Source of the DNA: Antitrichia curtipendula
Lineage: Eukaryota > Streptophyta > Bryopsida > Hypnales > Leucodontaceae
NCBI GenBank assembly: GCA_951230915.1
Contig: OX579636.1
Location: 27,091,567 to 27,155,566 of the forward strand
Length of the DNA: 64,000 bases
Direction of reading: 5' to 3'
Positions 37,321 through 49,295 of this stretch are shown here, in pieces. The number at the start of each line of letters is the position of its first letter. Position 1 is the first letter of the stretch. The translations under genes were made by a program, and so were the position numbers. Below the pieces are notes generated by a model, which saw only the letters and a program-made list of their open reading frames with translations, had not been told where the DNA came from and ran no database searches.

Positions 37321-37728
37321 TTAAGGCAATATGCTCTTAAAGCAACCATTTAAGGGCTGGTCTGCCTTTTTCACAGGCTTCCGTAAACAGAAATATTTTT
37401 GGATCATTTTTCAGAGAAAGAAAAATAGATGTGTTACCTAACACAAGTGGATTTGTATTTTTCCAAGCATTTTTGAATTACTTATAAATTTTCAAAGATT
37501 CAGGGCATAGGCACCTATTTGTGAACATAGGTCTTTCAGAATATGTCCACTTGCAACTTGTAAAGAGATGTGCGGAAATCAAAGCCAATGATTGGCTCTT
37601 GCAATAGAAAAAAAAAGTCGATGCATTCAATTGCTAAAGTGGTCCATTTAAGGATCACCCCATCTCCATTCTCCACCGAAAACTAGGGGCAGTTTGAAGA
37701 TGGGTGCTTTTAGAGCACACTACCTTAA
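37321..37728 (-). mobile_element. TTAAGG-terminal inverted-repeat element, family J copy 1
   Basis: Left TTAAGGCAATATGCTCTTAAA and right TTTTAGAGCACACTACCTTAA are inverted repeats of about 25 bp with some mismatches. The whole 408 bp is the reverse complement of 60395-60793, sharing ATGCTCTTAAAGC, AAGGGCTGGTCTGCC, TTCAAAGATTCAG and GGATCACCCCATCTCCATT. No ORF. Confidence 0.8.
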
Positions 37729-40110
37729 AATGAGACGTCCAAGAAAGAGATATCTCTGGCAAGACAATTCTCAATAGAAGCTGCATGTGTAATTAAGAAT
37801 TCAATTCACTTCGAATACAAAGACAAGAATTATCACTGATAATCTCTCTACGCATCACTTCAATTACAATCAATTACCTTAATAATTAAAATTATAATTC
37901 AAATGAACTTATCAGAGAATTAAAAGTACTACAAGTACTGATAATACTACAACAATGGTGAATGAAAACAATGGCCACCACATTCAGTTGCATGTTGAGC
38001 ATACACAGGAAACATAAGAAAAATTACCATGCGTGATCCAACAGCACAAAACTAAAACGGCACAGCATTCTTAAAATAAGAATAATACATGATCTATGAA
38101 CACATATTCAACAAACAGAGGGAGCACCAAGAAAGGACTGGAAAAGGGTCACCGATACAAGTTCCCTAGTTAAAACTGGACAACTGTACACTCACTCCTA
38201 GAGAGAATTTTCAATTTAGCTAGAAGTTCTCAATACCATTCAAACTAAAATGAAACACTTGAAAGCACCCAGTGAACTCGATATAGTGCCTCTAAATGAT
38301 TTGAGAGATTGTTTTCAATGAGGCTATCTTGAATCTAGCTAGCTGAAGCAATCTACATCGATCTCTAATCTAACCTAAAATGTAAAACTGTAAGGTGCCA
38401 ACCGTAACATAAGACGGGTCTCGTTTGCGTTTCACAATAGGGAGGTAACATTGCCCGCGTGACAGTTAGGAATGACCATGTGAACCTGAGCAAAGGACAA
38501 CTTAAATTTGCTTCAAGAGTCGTTCATTGTTGCAAACGCTCCCTCACCAAAAAAAGATGCACAAGAGCCATTGACCTAAGAGAAGCCGTTGATGGCGTAA
38601 GGTGTCCTCTCGGCCCAGATCCTTTCCACCTTCTGAAATCTTTGACCCATTCCATTGCTGCGGTTGCGCACCTCTTTCTTCCGGGTTCGTTCCACCATCC
38701 CTCCTGCACCTCCACAGCTGTCTGGAACAGTCTCTCTCCTCTCTCTCTTCCTCATGAGCTCCACCCTTCCTCCGTCTGCCCGTCTCTTGCCAGGACGGAG
38801 ACAGTCGAGCATTTCTGCTGCATCGCTTACATCGCACCTCTCTGCGTCGCTAGGCAGTGCAGTCCTCGCCATCACCAACTGTAAGTATTCAAGAACCTTT
38901 GCAAATCGACGAAACCAAAAACCATATTAATGCTCATCACATCGTAGTTCCACTGTGAACAAATTCAAGAGACTCAATATTATGAAGGCAAAGACCGAAG
39001 AATCGTAGCCCTGAAGGTACAGGTCCCTAATTACAACACGTCCTCAAAAACGACACCTACTGACTTTGACAATGGCCACTTTAACATAAGAACTCAAGTC
39101 AGTTTTAGGTCATCTCCCAGAAACTTCGAATCCTCATAACTTTTGCATGCAGAATCCAAATAAAAAGCATTCAATCGTGCATTGCAATCCTCATTGATTA
39201 GCTAACGCGAGTATATAAAATTTGACCATTATAATAACCGTAACTATGCTCAGAACTTAAAGTGCCGCTTTCAGTGTGATTACCCTACAGCACTGAAACA
39301 ACATTCTCTGACCCAAACACCTCACGCACACACGACTCCTTATCTTCATCAATTAAACTTCAAACTCCGTCGTCAAGATTACGTGAGAAACGTAAAACAG
39401 TGCAAACCATTTCGCTCGCCATATCGTCCTCAAATACGACCAAAACAAAGAACCAACACCTATAGCACGCAATTTCATTCAAACCTCTTATATCACCTGC
39501 TCCCTCCAACGCAAACTCCTGCTCAACCTCTCTTGCAGAAAATTTAAACCAAAACGAAAAAAAAAATCAAACTCCATTTCTACGAAAAAGATAGAATTCA
39601 TCTCTACTCCATTAACAAAGTACGCGTCACTCACTCTTGTCTGCTTCCCAAACAGACAAGAAGGAATTTGAATCAGAAGCGGCGCGTAAAGAGATTCTTT
39701 CCTCCTTCCACATACACACATAGATCAGCGTTCCAACTCACCAAAATCTGCAGGGACCAAAAACTCCAAGGATTTTCCCGCTTGCAAGAGTATGATCAGT
39801 CTCTCTCCGCCACGACAATCCCAAACACTAACTTATTGATTCCAGAAAAGGCTCTAAGTTAAAACTGAGGCTCCAACTTTAGGGTTTCCAGAGCTGCTTA
39901 ACTCCATTTCCGAGGGATGGCGGGCCATTTTCTAAATTCGGCGTGTGGAGCCAGGTCTCTTGCCTGCTGGCAGATTACGTGTAATTTCAAGGGCGTACGT
40001 GGCAGTGTTCCAAGTTTTCTATTTTTAACTTTAAAGTATCATTTTTGGGGTTCAATTCAAAACAAAAAATGGAATAGCAGAACGCCATTTATGATTTGGT
40101 TAGTGATAAA
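37729..40110. other. Gene-free stretch with a G+C-richer segment
   Basis: 38500-38900 and 39480-39950 are richer in G+C and have overlapping ORFs on several frames, none recognised. They could be promoter or 5' UTR of an unannotated transcript. Nothing else is supported. Confidence 0.35.
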
Positions 40111-40339
40111 TTAACCCTTAAACGGTGGGCTCATAACCGTGGAAATCATCTGTTTTGACATTGTGTGAATTGTTGGATTAAAATAATGCAAAAGCATTCA
40201 TTGGAAGACAAACTACTGTAGATGATCTTCTCTTTTCACACAAAATCAAGAGGATGAATAGTTGCACTTATGTCCTATAGGAAGAGATTCTTTGTCATTC
40301 ATCAGCCAAAAAACGTCCTCGGCGGTGTTTATGGGTTAA
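40111..40339 (+). mobile_element. TTAA-flanked MITE, family B copy 2
   Basis: 229 bp from TTAACCCTTAAACGGTGGG to TGTTTATGGGTTAA, uninterrupted. It shares GAATTGTTGGATTAAAATAA, AAGACAAACTACTGTAGATG and GAATAGTTGCACTT with copies 1 and 3. It serves as the reference that shows where element A entered copy 1. Confidence 0.9.
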
Positions 40340-42464
40340 GAATCTTCTTAAAAATAAAATATTGATAGTAAATTTAGTGTAGCATGTAATTATCAAATGG
40401 AACCATATATATTTTATAAATGCAATTTTTATATCGAATTTTGATAGAAATTGGAATGACACTGGAAATGTTTTAAAGTGATTCGATCACCTAGAAAGTT
40501 TTGGAATGTGAAGTGATATAACCTTAGCAATTATGCATGTCACTTCATCCAAAATTTATTGCTTTATTTATCCCAAAATGCATTACAAATATTATATCCA
40601 TTATTTTGGATCCACAAATTTTTTAGTTCATTCATCAAAGTTATTATATAAGTCACACCACTTTATTGAAAAGTAGCTTCAATTTGTTTTTAATGTCATT
40701 TCTAATATGATTCTAATTTCAAACAAATTCAATATATGCATACAATTTGATTATCTTGAAACTTGTGATTTCAACATTCATTGGATGTGTTTTAAGCACT
40801 TCAATTTTAGTATTCAATTTTGATGGGTTTGCAAATGACATTGAAAATATATTAAGCCCATTCTTTAGATATATTAAGGTGTCACTTTTCTACCATGAAT
40901 TGTCATGAAATTTTGGATGAACTACGTGACGATCCAATTCATTTTTGACATTGTCTAACTACAAGTTCTGTATTATATTATTAAGCAATTTGAACTACAT
41001 AGATTTAGTGTTCAACCTTGGTATCAATTTCAACACTAATACAAATTTGCAGTAGCCAATATTTTAATTTCTACATCCCATGGTATTAGCTAAAACTAAG
41101 GCTTAAACAACTATTGTACTTATATCCTACATTCTATGTTATTTGTCTATGGAAACACCAAAGACATTATCCAAGTTGATATTAAAGAAATATAAGGTGA
41201 TAGTCACTGTATGTTCTAGTCTAGAAAAATTTAATTTTGACATTTGGCCAATTTAGCAACTTGATCCAATTTTCTTGGCTTTCAGCATGTTGCTCTTCAT
41301 AAATTTTCAACACTTTGATGAAATGATTGATTTTTTCTATTCATATGTGAATGTATTCCTTTTTTCTAAATTTATTCAAGAATGATTTTTTTGAAATTTT
41401 GGAATTTCCAACAACAAAATTTTATCAAATTCTCAAAAATAGTTGTACAATTTCTCATATTTTAGGTATCCTCCAATTTTTCCCTAATTATTTACAAAAT
41501 TGACCTCCACATAGGATAAGTCTTAGAAGATAATATTTCTAAAGTGGAAAATAATACCTTTCATTTATATTGATACAAACGAGTGCAAAAAATTAAAATT
41601 TGCAGTATTATTTATATAAAGCAAGTATATTACATTCCAAAAAAATCATAAGACATACATTTCTTGGTATATGAAAAATTCAATATCCACAAAATTCTAA
41701 TTGAACAATAGTAGAAAATACATCTATTTCGTCTCCTTCACAAAAAAGGAAATACTATTGATGTCACTTATATCTGCCAATTAGACCTCAAGATGGAACC
41801 TGAGATGAATAATCTTATTGGTGTTTTACACTACATCCTATGTCTCATTTTATTAAGGCCCACTTCAAAGGCCTAATCCTACCTTTTGGAATTTTGAAAG
41901 GTGAATAAAAACTATAATATGAAAGACTTGTCCAAAGCTCCGAAATGTGAAGGCCAAGGTCCCAAGTGTTTCTATACATTATATTCTACGGCAAATCATA
42001 TGCCAAAAATGGGTAAAAAAATCAAAAAATTCATTTTAGGCACTTTTGCAAACAAATTGCAATGAACAAATTTCTAGATATTATCACCCCTTGAGGATGC
42101 TTTCATTTGGTGTTACTCTTCTTATATTATATCAAACAATAGATGGGACTTTGACCCCAAGTTGGATTTCCACTTTTGCCGTACGATGACCCCATACCTT
42201 TTGTGTCCAAACCTCCAAAAATTGCTACTTTAGAGGCATTTTGAAGTACTCAAAAATGAATTTAGGAAGTGTGACATACTTCATCCCAATGACTTTAAAC
42301 TTCATACTTCATCCCAAAATGAAGTATAAAGTTCCAAGTCCCAATTTTTAGCACTCTACTAATTAGATTATGAAAATTTAATGGAACTTGGGAAGTGTGA
42401 CAAAGTAAAAATTGACTTTTAACCTATCACCAAGGTAATTAGGCAAAAATTATCATATTCCACT
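40340..42464. other. AT-rich DNA between two inverted family-B copies
   Basis: 2.1 kb with no ORF of note and no recognised gene. Flanked by family-B elements in opposite orientation. Confidence 0.5.
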
Positions 42465-42692
42465 TTAACCCTTAAACGTCAAGGCGGACATTTAGTGGCC
42501 AATGAATGACAAAAGAATCTCTTGTGTAGGACAAAAAGACAACTATTCATCCTCCAAATTTTGTGGGAAAAGAGAAGATCATCTACAATAGTTTGACTTC
42601 CAATGAGTACTTTTGCATTATTTTAATCCAACAACTCACATAGTGTTAAGACAGATGATTTCCACAATTATGAGCCCGTTGTTTAAGGTTAA
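42465..42692 (-). mobile_element. TTAA-flanked MITE, family B copy 3 (inverted)
   Basis: Reverse complement of copy 2 along its length (TTTAATCCAACAACTCACA, ATCATCTACAATAGTTTG, AGACAACTATTCATCC). Ends TTAACCCTTAAACGTC and TTGTTTAAGGTTAA, the latter missing one G. Confidence 0.88.
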
Positions 42693-42862
42693 AATAGATT
42701 CAGTTCTACAATTTCCTTGAAAATCATTCATCAGACACTTCTAGTCCTGGGCACCTTTGAAGCAATCTCAGGGCTCACTGGCTCAGCAGTTCATTGAGAA
42801 GTTCAAGGGGAGCTGTTGAGATGCCATTCATTAGGGTTTACTATAATGCCGAGCAGTCACGC

Positions 42863-42958
42863 ACAGCTCAGACTTCATCACATACGCTGCGTCCGTTTCA
42901 GGTGAAATCAAGGGCCATTGCGGAATGCGTCGCGCTTGGGTGATGAAGTCTGAGCTGT
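42863..42958. repeat. Inverted repeat able to form a 19-bp stem
   Basis: ACAGCTCAGACTTCATCAC (42863-42881) is exactly complementary to GTGATGAAGTCTGAGCTGT (42940-42958), with a 58-nt loop. It may be a foldback remnant or a small hairpin RNA; undecided. Confidence 0.65.
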
Positions 42959-44385
42959 CGAGGACGCCTGCTTTGTGACCTGCAGGACGAGGTAAATTAG
43001 TTCTCTTGCAGGCTCGAGTCTTGCAATTGACGGGACATGTCAACAGTCTCCGAGACCTCCTTGAAATATCTTTCAATTCAGCTTTCAAATGCGTGAAGCC
43101 AATTTGCAGGCCTGTTGAATTCGCAGGCAGGGGCTGTTTGATCTGTGGGTTTGAAAAAGAGGAAAATTAAGAGCGTGTATTTCGGGGGGCAAAGGAATTT
43201 GATCGAGTTTGCAAAGGACAGTTTATTCGATGTCATCTCGACGTGTAGTGGCGCTTGCACTCCGGGTGCGCCGTAACTCTTATAAGCTCGAGTGCTGCTG
43301 TACAGATTATCTCTGTTTCGGAGAAATGGCGGCGACTTGTCGTTTTTGAATTTTTTTCGTTCAATGGTAATTGATTCGGTTCTTGTGCTTCTAGGAGGAA
43401 GCGTTTTGGCACAGATTCATAAATGCAACTATACAATGTAAATAAAACCTGCAAAAGTTCCTGAATTAGGTCAAATATTTAATCCCCTGCAATCTTCAAT
43501 TCAACAAGTGGTTACACGTAAGTTAGGTATGGATCATAATCCTCAGCACCAAGGCAAGTTCAAAGAACTTGATACTATACTGCGATTACAGTACGATTAC
43601 AAGCAGTGTGATGACACTGCATGATTAACTTGCATGTCAGTGCAAAGAACTATACGAAGGGTCTTCCATTGTACTAATCTCTCAAATTCAATTGAATCAT
43701 CTTTCTTTGAAATAGTAAATTTGGACCCTTCAGTGTGTAGCAGCATAGCTTGGAGAAGCGTCATAATACTGTTGTATAGAAAGTACAACCTTCATCTCTA
43801 CCAGTGCAGAGACTGAACTGTCCTTCTGCCATCTGTACTAGCGATTCTCACCTCATTCCCAGACCGTTCGGGTTCAAGAACGTGATAAAGCGCCATCGTC
43901 AAATCAGATCCTGAAAATTGGCCTGCTTTTCCGCACGCCTTGTAAAACTATTGTAAGCTAATTCCCCCACTCCATCACTTGCACGCGAATGCCACTCTTC
44001 TTTTATTACTTCTGTACTTTCGTCCGTTCGTTTGTTCAAACACGGCAGATGCATGAGTAGTAAATTGCCAAGCTGGAAGATGGCTCAATATCCTCCCAAG
44101 CATCATCTTCGTCATCATCATATCACCCTCAAAATAATCAGCACTGGCAGACGGCAATTGGAAGCTCAGATTTGAACCGAAGTCATCCGATCTATTTCCA
44201 GTTATCTTGCTGCCTGACTTCCCATCTTGATTCAAACCCAGCTGGCAGGCGTTAATCTGATGAGCCAGATCCGCAACTTCAGATAATCGATCATTTGAGA
44301 ATGTTCGACCAAAGATATTTGCTACCTTCTCAAAGCCAATCAATAATATGAATCAAAACTCATGGAATTCGACAAATGGAAAAGC

Positions 44386-44560
44386 AATTCAGGTCGAATC
44401 GACCTGAATTGCCTTCCCACTGCGAGCTAGGTCGACATTGCAGAATGCAAAGGTGACAAGCAGATGTGCTGCAGCTGAGAGGTTGAATTCCGAGGTTGAG
44501 TCGCCTGAGGCACGCAACGGAACTGCAAGTAGTGTCGCCGCAGCAGAGCACGTATGGAGA
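44386..44560 (+). repeat. Dispersed repeat, copy 1, headed by a palindrome
   Basis: CAATTCAGGTCG-AAT-CGACCTGAATTG is a perfect palindrome at the head. The following sequence (TTGCAGAATGCAAAGGTGAC, GGTTGAATTCCGAGG) is repeated at 46905-47070. Confidence 0.75.
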
Positions 44561-45487
44561 GCGCAATGTGCTCTGGGTTGCGTCGGAGCTGCAGCGCCTG
44601 CTTTCCATGCAGGTGAGCGTCGGAAACTATTAGGCTACTTGTCTGAGATCACCTGCTTTCCAAACTCTCTTCATTCTCAATGCAAGGGTGGTGATCGTGG
44701 CCAAATGCAAATTGAGAGTGGTGTACCGCGTACTCAGATCATTCCACCAACTCTCGAACCGGGAACCCTAAGTTGTACAAGAGCGTGATTCTGTTGAGAT
44801 CGTTCCACCAATTTCACAGGTCAGAAATCCTAAATGGTTACAAAAGCGTGTTTCCTTCGGTCACGGCGATGATACTCTCGTAGGTTTGGGGTTTCAAGTG
44901 GAACCGTAAACTGTAGATCGTGACGAAATCAATATCAGGTACAATTGAGTTGTCCTGAAAGTCTTTGCAAGTGAGGATACGTACTGACCTTGCTTCTGTG
45001 AAGAAGTCGTGGTGAATTTCATGAATATTGGCTTGTATAGCTGTTTGTCAGCCTTTTTTTGTGTTTCAATCGTGAATTTGAAACAATGTTGAATTTAAGG
45101 ATATAGCTATGAGATTGACCGCTCTCAGACCCAAATCATAGATTCCAATTCTCTTGCGCTGGAGCTGCCTCGGCTTGGGATAATGTGTTCTAATCGCAAT
45201 TTGCTCTTCGACTGTTTCGAATGACCTCTGCCGATGGTAAGAAATCTAATATGTTCTATAGTTTGGGGGATTTTGCAAATTCAGCCAAAGTTGTTTCTAT
45301 TCCCTCGCTCGTCAAGATTGGTCGATTGCTGAGTGAGCGGTGTGATTTAGACTGTTGCTCTCATTTTTTGATGCATGGTGATGTCTTCCCTGCCTTGTTG
45401 ACATCACTTTCACCTGTGATCTGCAAATAGTTGTGTGGATACTTTTGTCTTAGATTGGGAATTGATGTTTCTCCTTTGTCATTTCAG

Positions 45488-46225
45488 ATTGGAGGCGCAA
45501 GCGAGGTTGAGGTAACGAGAAGAAGGATCATGTAACTGACGCATTGAATGATTGCCAAGGAGGCCGCTGTTGAAGAGGGAATTGTACCTAGTACGTTTGT
45601 CACAACCCAACAGGTCTACAATGTGAATCAATCTAATTAACCAGGGTTTTCTGCTTTTGGTGAATGAATGCTTCTTCTACTCATGAAAAGCTCGGAGGTG
45701 ATAAGATCGTGCTGGTGTGGTTTACAATGCAGTTTAGTTTTCTTCCATGCATTCGTGCTCAGAAAATTTGAATTTCGCTTTTTTTTTTTGTGATAAGGGT
45801 GAAGAAGAGGCGGAGCAGGCTCGGAGGAATGTGAGAGAATTCCAAGAGGTAGTATTTTTAATGTTTTTAATTGCTGAATTGCATGGTTTGAGGTTGAAAA
45901 CAGGGTCACCAAAAAACAGAATCTTCCATTTCATTCCATTTTGTAATTGTGTTTTTGATTTCTCTAGCCAGTGTTTTTTTAATTTTGTTTTCAAAGAACC
46001 CCTTCTGAAGCTGTAAGTACACATTCAGAGATTACAGGTTTTTTTTGGCCCTGACCAAGGCTAGTATGGCTAGTTGCTTTGCCAAAACTCGCCTGTTCAA
46101 AGCTTTTGTTTGTTTTATGATAATGAATGTGTTGTTCACTTGGTTGAATTTGGTGGAGGTGTTGCTCTATTGTGTGCCTCTCGGGAGCTTGACAAAAGAG
46201 CAAGTGATTTTGAGTCTCTATATAT
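45488..46225 (+). pseudogene. Chaperonin-60 (CPN60/HSP60) pseudogene fragments
   Basis: IGGASEVEV, then EKKDHVTDALND in another frame, then AAVEEGIVP (45488-45585), follow the conserved order of group I chaperonins. The next conserved block, FGGGVALLCASRELDKRASD, occurs at about 46148-46210. Frame changes, an in-frame TGA and about 560 bp of unrelated sequence between the blocks show it is not functional. An AG acceptor stands directly before the first block (TCATTTCAG), so it may descend from an intron-containing copy. The parent is a mitochondrial or plastid protein-folding chaperonin; which one cannot be decided from these fragments. No further CPN60 blocks were found on either side. Confidence 0.75.
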
Positions 46226-46904
46226 TCTTTTATTATGGTTTGTCCAAATCAAGTGATACAACTTGTTCACTTTCATAAGTGAAGCAATCTGAGTTTAATC
46301 TAAGTTCAATATGAGGTTCCTGGGTTGAGAATTTGCTGTCTAGGAAAGGGGGTGATGGTTAGGAATTAGATTGGTAGGGTAACAAGATTGGTGGTGTCAT
46401 TGATTGTTGTGTTTTTTAGAATTGTGTATATTACTGGCAGATGGCTCTGTTTCAGGGATAGAGGATTGAGAGTTTTAGTGTCGTGTTTTTCAGGATTAAC
46501 TTGGGTGTAGGGAAATCAGGCCCTTCAAGTGATTTTTGTGGCCTTGTTATTTGGAGATTGAGCTACTGCAATTTGCTATTGAGGTGAGTTATTCAATGTT
46601 TTGACATTGCTTTAGCATTTCACAATTTCCTACAATAATTATAAGAATCATAAGGATTTAGTCTTAGTAGAAGTGAACTTCATCTTTCTAACACAAAAGG
46701 AATGTTAGTTCAGCTCAACTCCAGGTAAATTGTACAACACTCCTGTAGCAATTTAGCTCGAATAAACCTAAATTGCATAATACTTCCAATGCAACCATAA
46801 ATGATTGAGTTGGAAGAAAAATAAAGCAAAATAAGATTCTAGTTCAACTCGATTTGAATAAAACTAATTAAGAAAAAAAAAAAGACTACTTGACAAAATT
46901 CAAC

Positions 46905-47070
46905 ACAACTTAGGTCGATTTGACCTGAATTGCCTTTCCAATGCGAGTTAGGTTGAGATTGCAAAATGCAAAGGTGACGATCAAATGTACTAGGGTGAAA
47001 GGTTGAATTATGAGGTTCCATCACTTGAGGCAACGGAGCCCTAAGTAGTGTTTGTTGCCGGAGATGGAGA
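46905..47070 (+). repeat. Dispersed repeat, copy 2, upstream of the LRR-kinase pseudogene
   Basis: TAGGTCGATTTGACCTGAAT and TTGCAAAATGCAAAGGTGAC match the repeat at 44386-44560. It ends about 60 bp before the first LRR-kinase codons, so it may carry old upstream sequence of a gene family. Confidence 0.7.
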
Positions 47071-48711
47071 AGAGGAATTTGGATAGTTGACAACTATATA
47101 AGGTTTATCTCTTGTGGGCCATGGCAAGCATCACTGTCTTATCTGGATGTGTATTGGTCTCAATGAAGAAGGCAAGATGTTGCTAAAGTGGAAGCAAGAT
47201 TTTTGGAGGATGTTGACAATAGCTTGAGCAAATTGGAATGCCTCAGATAACACACCTTGTTTGTGGAATGGTGTGAAATGCACACAGGGTTCTGTAACTG
47301 TGTTGGACTTTTCTCCTCTCCCTTTTTGCCCACTTGGTTGGAGACATCCGCGCCCTCACTCCTTGTAAGTGACTTTCAACTTGCTGTGGATTTGTTATTT
47401 TAGATCATGTGTCTTTGATTTTGAAGTGGTGCAATAAATGGGAAGCATATGGACTTTGAATTTGGGTGAAGTTAGCTTAATTGACATAGAGTGTGTTTTC
47501 ATGCAGCAAAGTTTGTAAATCTTACAATCTTGAATGTAGGAAACACAAGTTTGAGTGGAAATTTCCCTAAAGACATTGTGAATTGCTCCAAGCTGGTGTA
47601 CCTAAACACGAGTTGGACCCTCATTGGTGGAAAATTTCTAGATGGCTTTCCTAAACTCCAGCATTTGCAAGTGTTGGACCTAATGAGTGGGAACTTTGAG
47701 GACATTGTAGTAAATAGATTGGACAAGCTCCAAGGGCTGTGAGTTGTGCGTCTCAGTTGGAACTACTTTGAAGGCCAGATGCTAGATTCCATTCTTTTAC
47801 TGACAAAGCTTGAGGAATTGGCTTTGTCACATAACAATTAGAATGGTACACTGTCATTAGGCTTCTTCACAATTCCAAATTTGAAAGTTTTGTGATTAGG
47901 TTCAGACTTGAATACCTTGGACATGGTATTGTGGCCAAATGTGAGCTTATAGAAGGGCTTGGAGGATCTTCGCTTGCATGGTGTGAATTTCCCACCATCT
48001 CTAGTTTCAATTAGGCTATTGACGTTGACAAAGTTGAGGATTCTCCATCTTGAGAGGTGCCACATCATAAGCCCCATTCCATCTCTTGAGAATATGATGC
48101 ATTTGGAAGAACTCGATCTAGGCAACAACATGCTTAGAAGCATGCCAAACTTGAAAATATTGTGGCTTTATTCTAGTCAATCGACAGGGCCTCTTCCAGC
48201 CTCTCTTTTGGAGTGCAAAAAGCTTGGCAAAATCCTTGCTTTTTCTAATGGCTTGAGTGGAGACTTGGTAGGCCTAGCAAGTCTAATGGGCAGCTTGAAG
48301 TGGCTTGACATTGGACTCAACAACTTCAATGGAGAGATTCCAACTAGTCTGGGAAATTTGACGCTTCTTACATACCTTCACTTGGGTTATAATGATTTGA
48401 GTAGTCAAATTCCACCTATTTGAGGGAGCCTTCCGTTTCTCACATTCCTCGCTTTGAGTACAAATAATCTCAATGGATAGATTCCATTGATTTTGGGAGC
48501 TTTTCACTTCTTACTTTGCTTGACATGGGTGCAAATAATCTCAGTGGGTCGATTCCTTCTGAAATTGTCAATTTGAAACGGTTATCTTAACTTCTTCTAC
48601 AACAGAACCAATTGACTAGTAAAATCCCATATGATCTTGGGAAGAATACTTTGCTTGAGCATGTGGACTTGGAGCAAAACCTCCTTGAAGGTCCTATACC
48701 TCCATATCTTT

Positions 48712-48817
48712 CACTAGAAGAACCCCGTGTTTTTCTTGACACATTTTTTGTGACATTATGTTGTATTTGATGTTACAACTAACACCTTATGCTATGTCTA
48801 ATGTCAATGTTGTAGTG
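48712..48817. mobile_element. Probable CACTA mini-element in the LRR pseudogene
   Basis: Starts CACTAGAAGAA and ends TGTTGTAGTG, with TTT on both sides (48709-48711 and 48818-48820). It interrupts the LRR reading between IPPYLS-like and LQFLGLYENKLNGT-like sequence. The termini are short and only partly complementary, so the call rests on the flanking duplication and the interruption. Confidence 0.55.
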
Positions 48818-48893
48818 TTTGTTGGGGCAATAAGTGAGTTTACAGTTCCTTGGATTATATGAAAACAAATTGAATGGTACAATTCCTAACACA

Positions 48894-49295
48894 CAAGGTT
48901 GTCACATTGGACGGACAGAGTGCTTGCCCGTCTGTTTGATTTGCCCGTCTAGTAGAGGTGCCATCTGTCCGATTTAGTCAACATAAAATTGATTTACTAT
49001 GAAAATCCAAAAAATCCAATGTGGAATTACCTTAATGACACTTGACTTACCTTAAGTCATGATAATTTACCTTAAATCATGATAATTTATCTTAAAATCA
49101 TGGAAGCTTACTTTAATTTACCTTAAATCACTTGGATTTACCATAAATTATGGTGGATTTACTTCAAATTATGGTCAAATTCAAAGCTCTAAATCCTAAA
49201 TCCTTAAATTTGTTCAGTTGCTCGTCTGGACCGCTTGGACCGCCCGTTCGTCTGTCTTGTCTAGTGACCCAAAACCACTCAATGTGACAACCCTG
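48894..49295. mobile_element. hAT-type non-autonomous element in the LRR pseudogene
   Basis: Starts CAAGGTTGTCACATTG and ends CAATGTGACAACCCTG, 16-bp inverted repeats with one mismatch. The flanks carry an exact 8-bp duplication CTAACACA (48886-48893 and 49296-49303). Removing it joins two halves of one LRR. 402 bp, no transposase. The CA(A/G)GG terminus with an 8-bp duplication is diagnostic of the hAT superfamily. Confidence 0.93.

Larger units (their letters stand above)
42693..45487. other. Gene-free stretch, moderate G+C
   Basis: Short ORFs without recognised motifs, the longest minus 43975-44343 (122 residues, IFGRTFSNDRLSEVADLAHQ) and plus 44438-44788. The latter overlaps a repeat and is doubtful as a gene. 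Confidence 0.35.

Noticed and set aside
38459..38930. Plus-strand 141-codon ORF as a gene
   Set aside because: Open on several frames of both strands with no family motif; more likely GC-richer promoter or UTR sequence.
43975..44343. 122-codon minus-strand ORF as a hypothetical protein
   Set aside because: Reads somewhat protein-like, but no start context, splice partner or homologue is recognised. Left within the spacer entry.
44438..44788. Plus-strand ORF as the 5' exon of the chaperonin copy
   Set aside because: It overlaps a dispersed repeat and shows no targeting-peptide or chaperonin motif.
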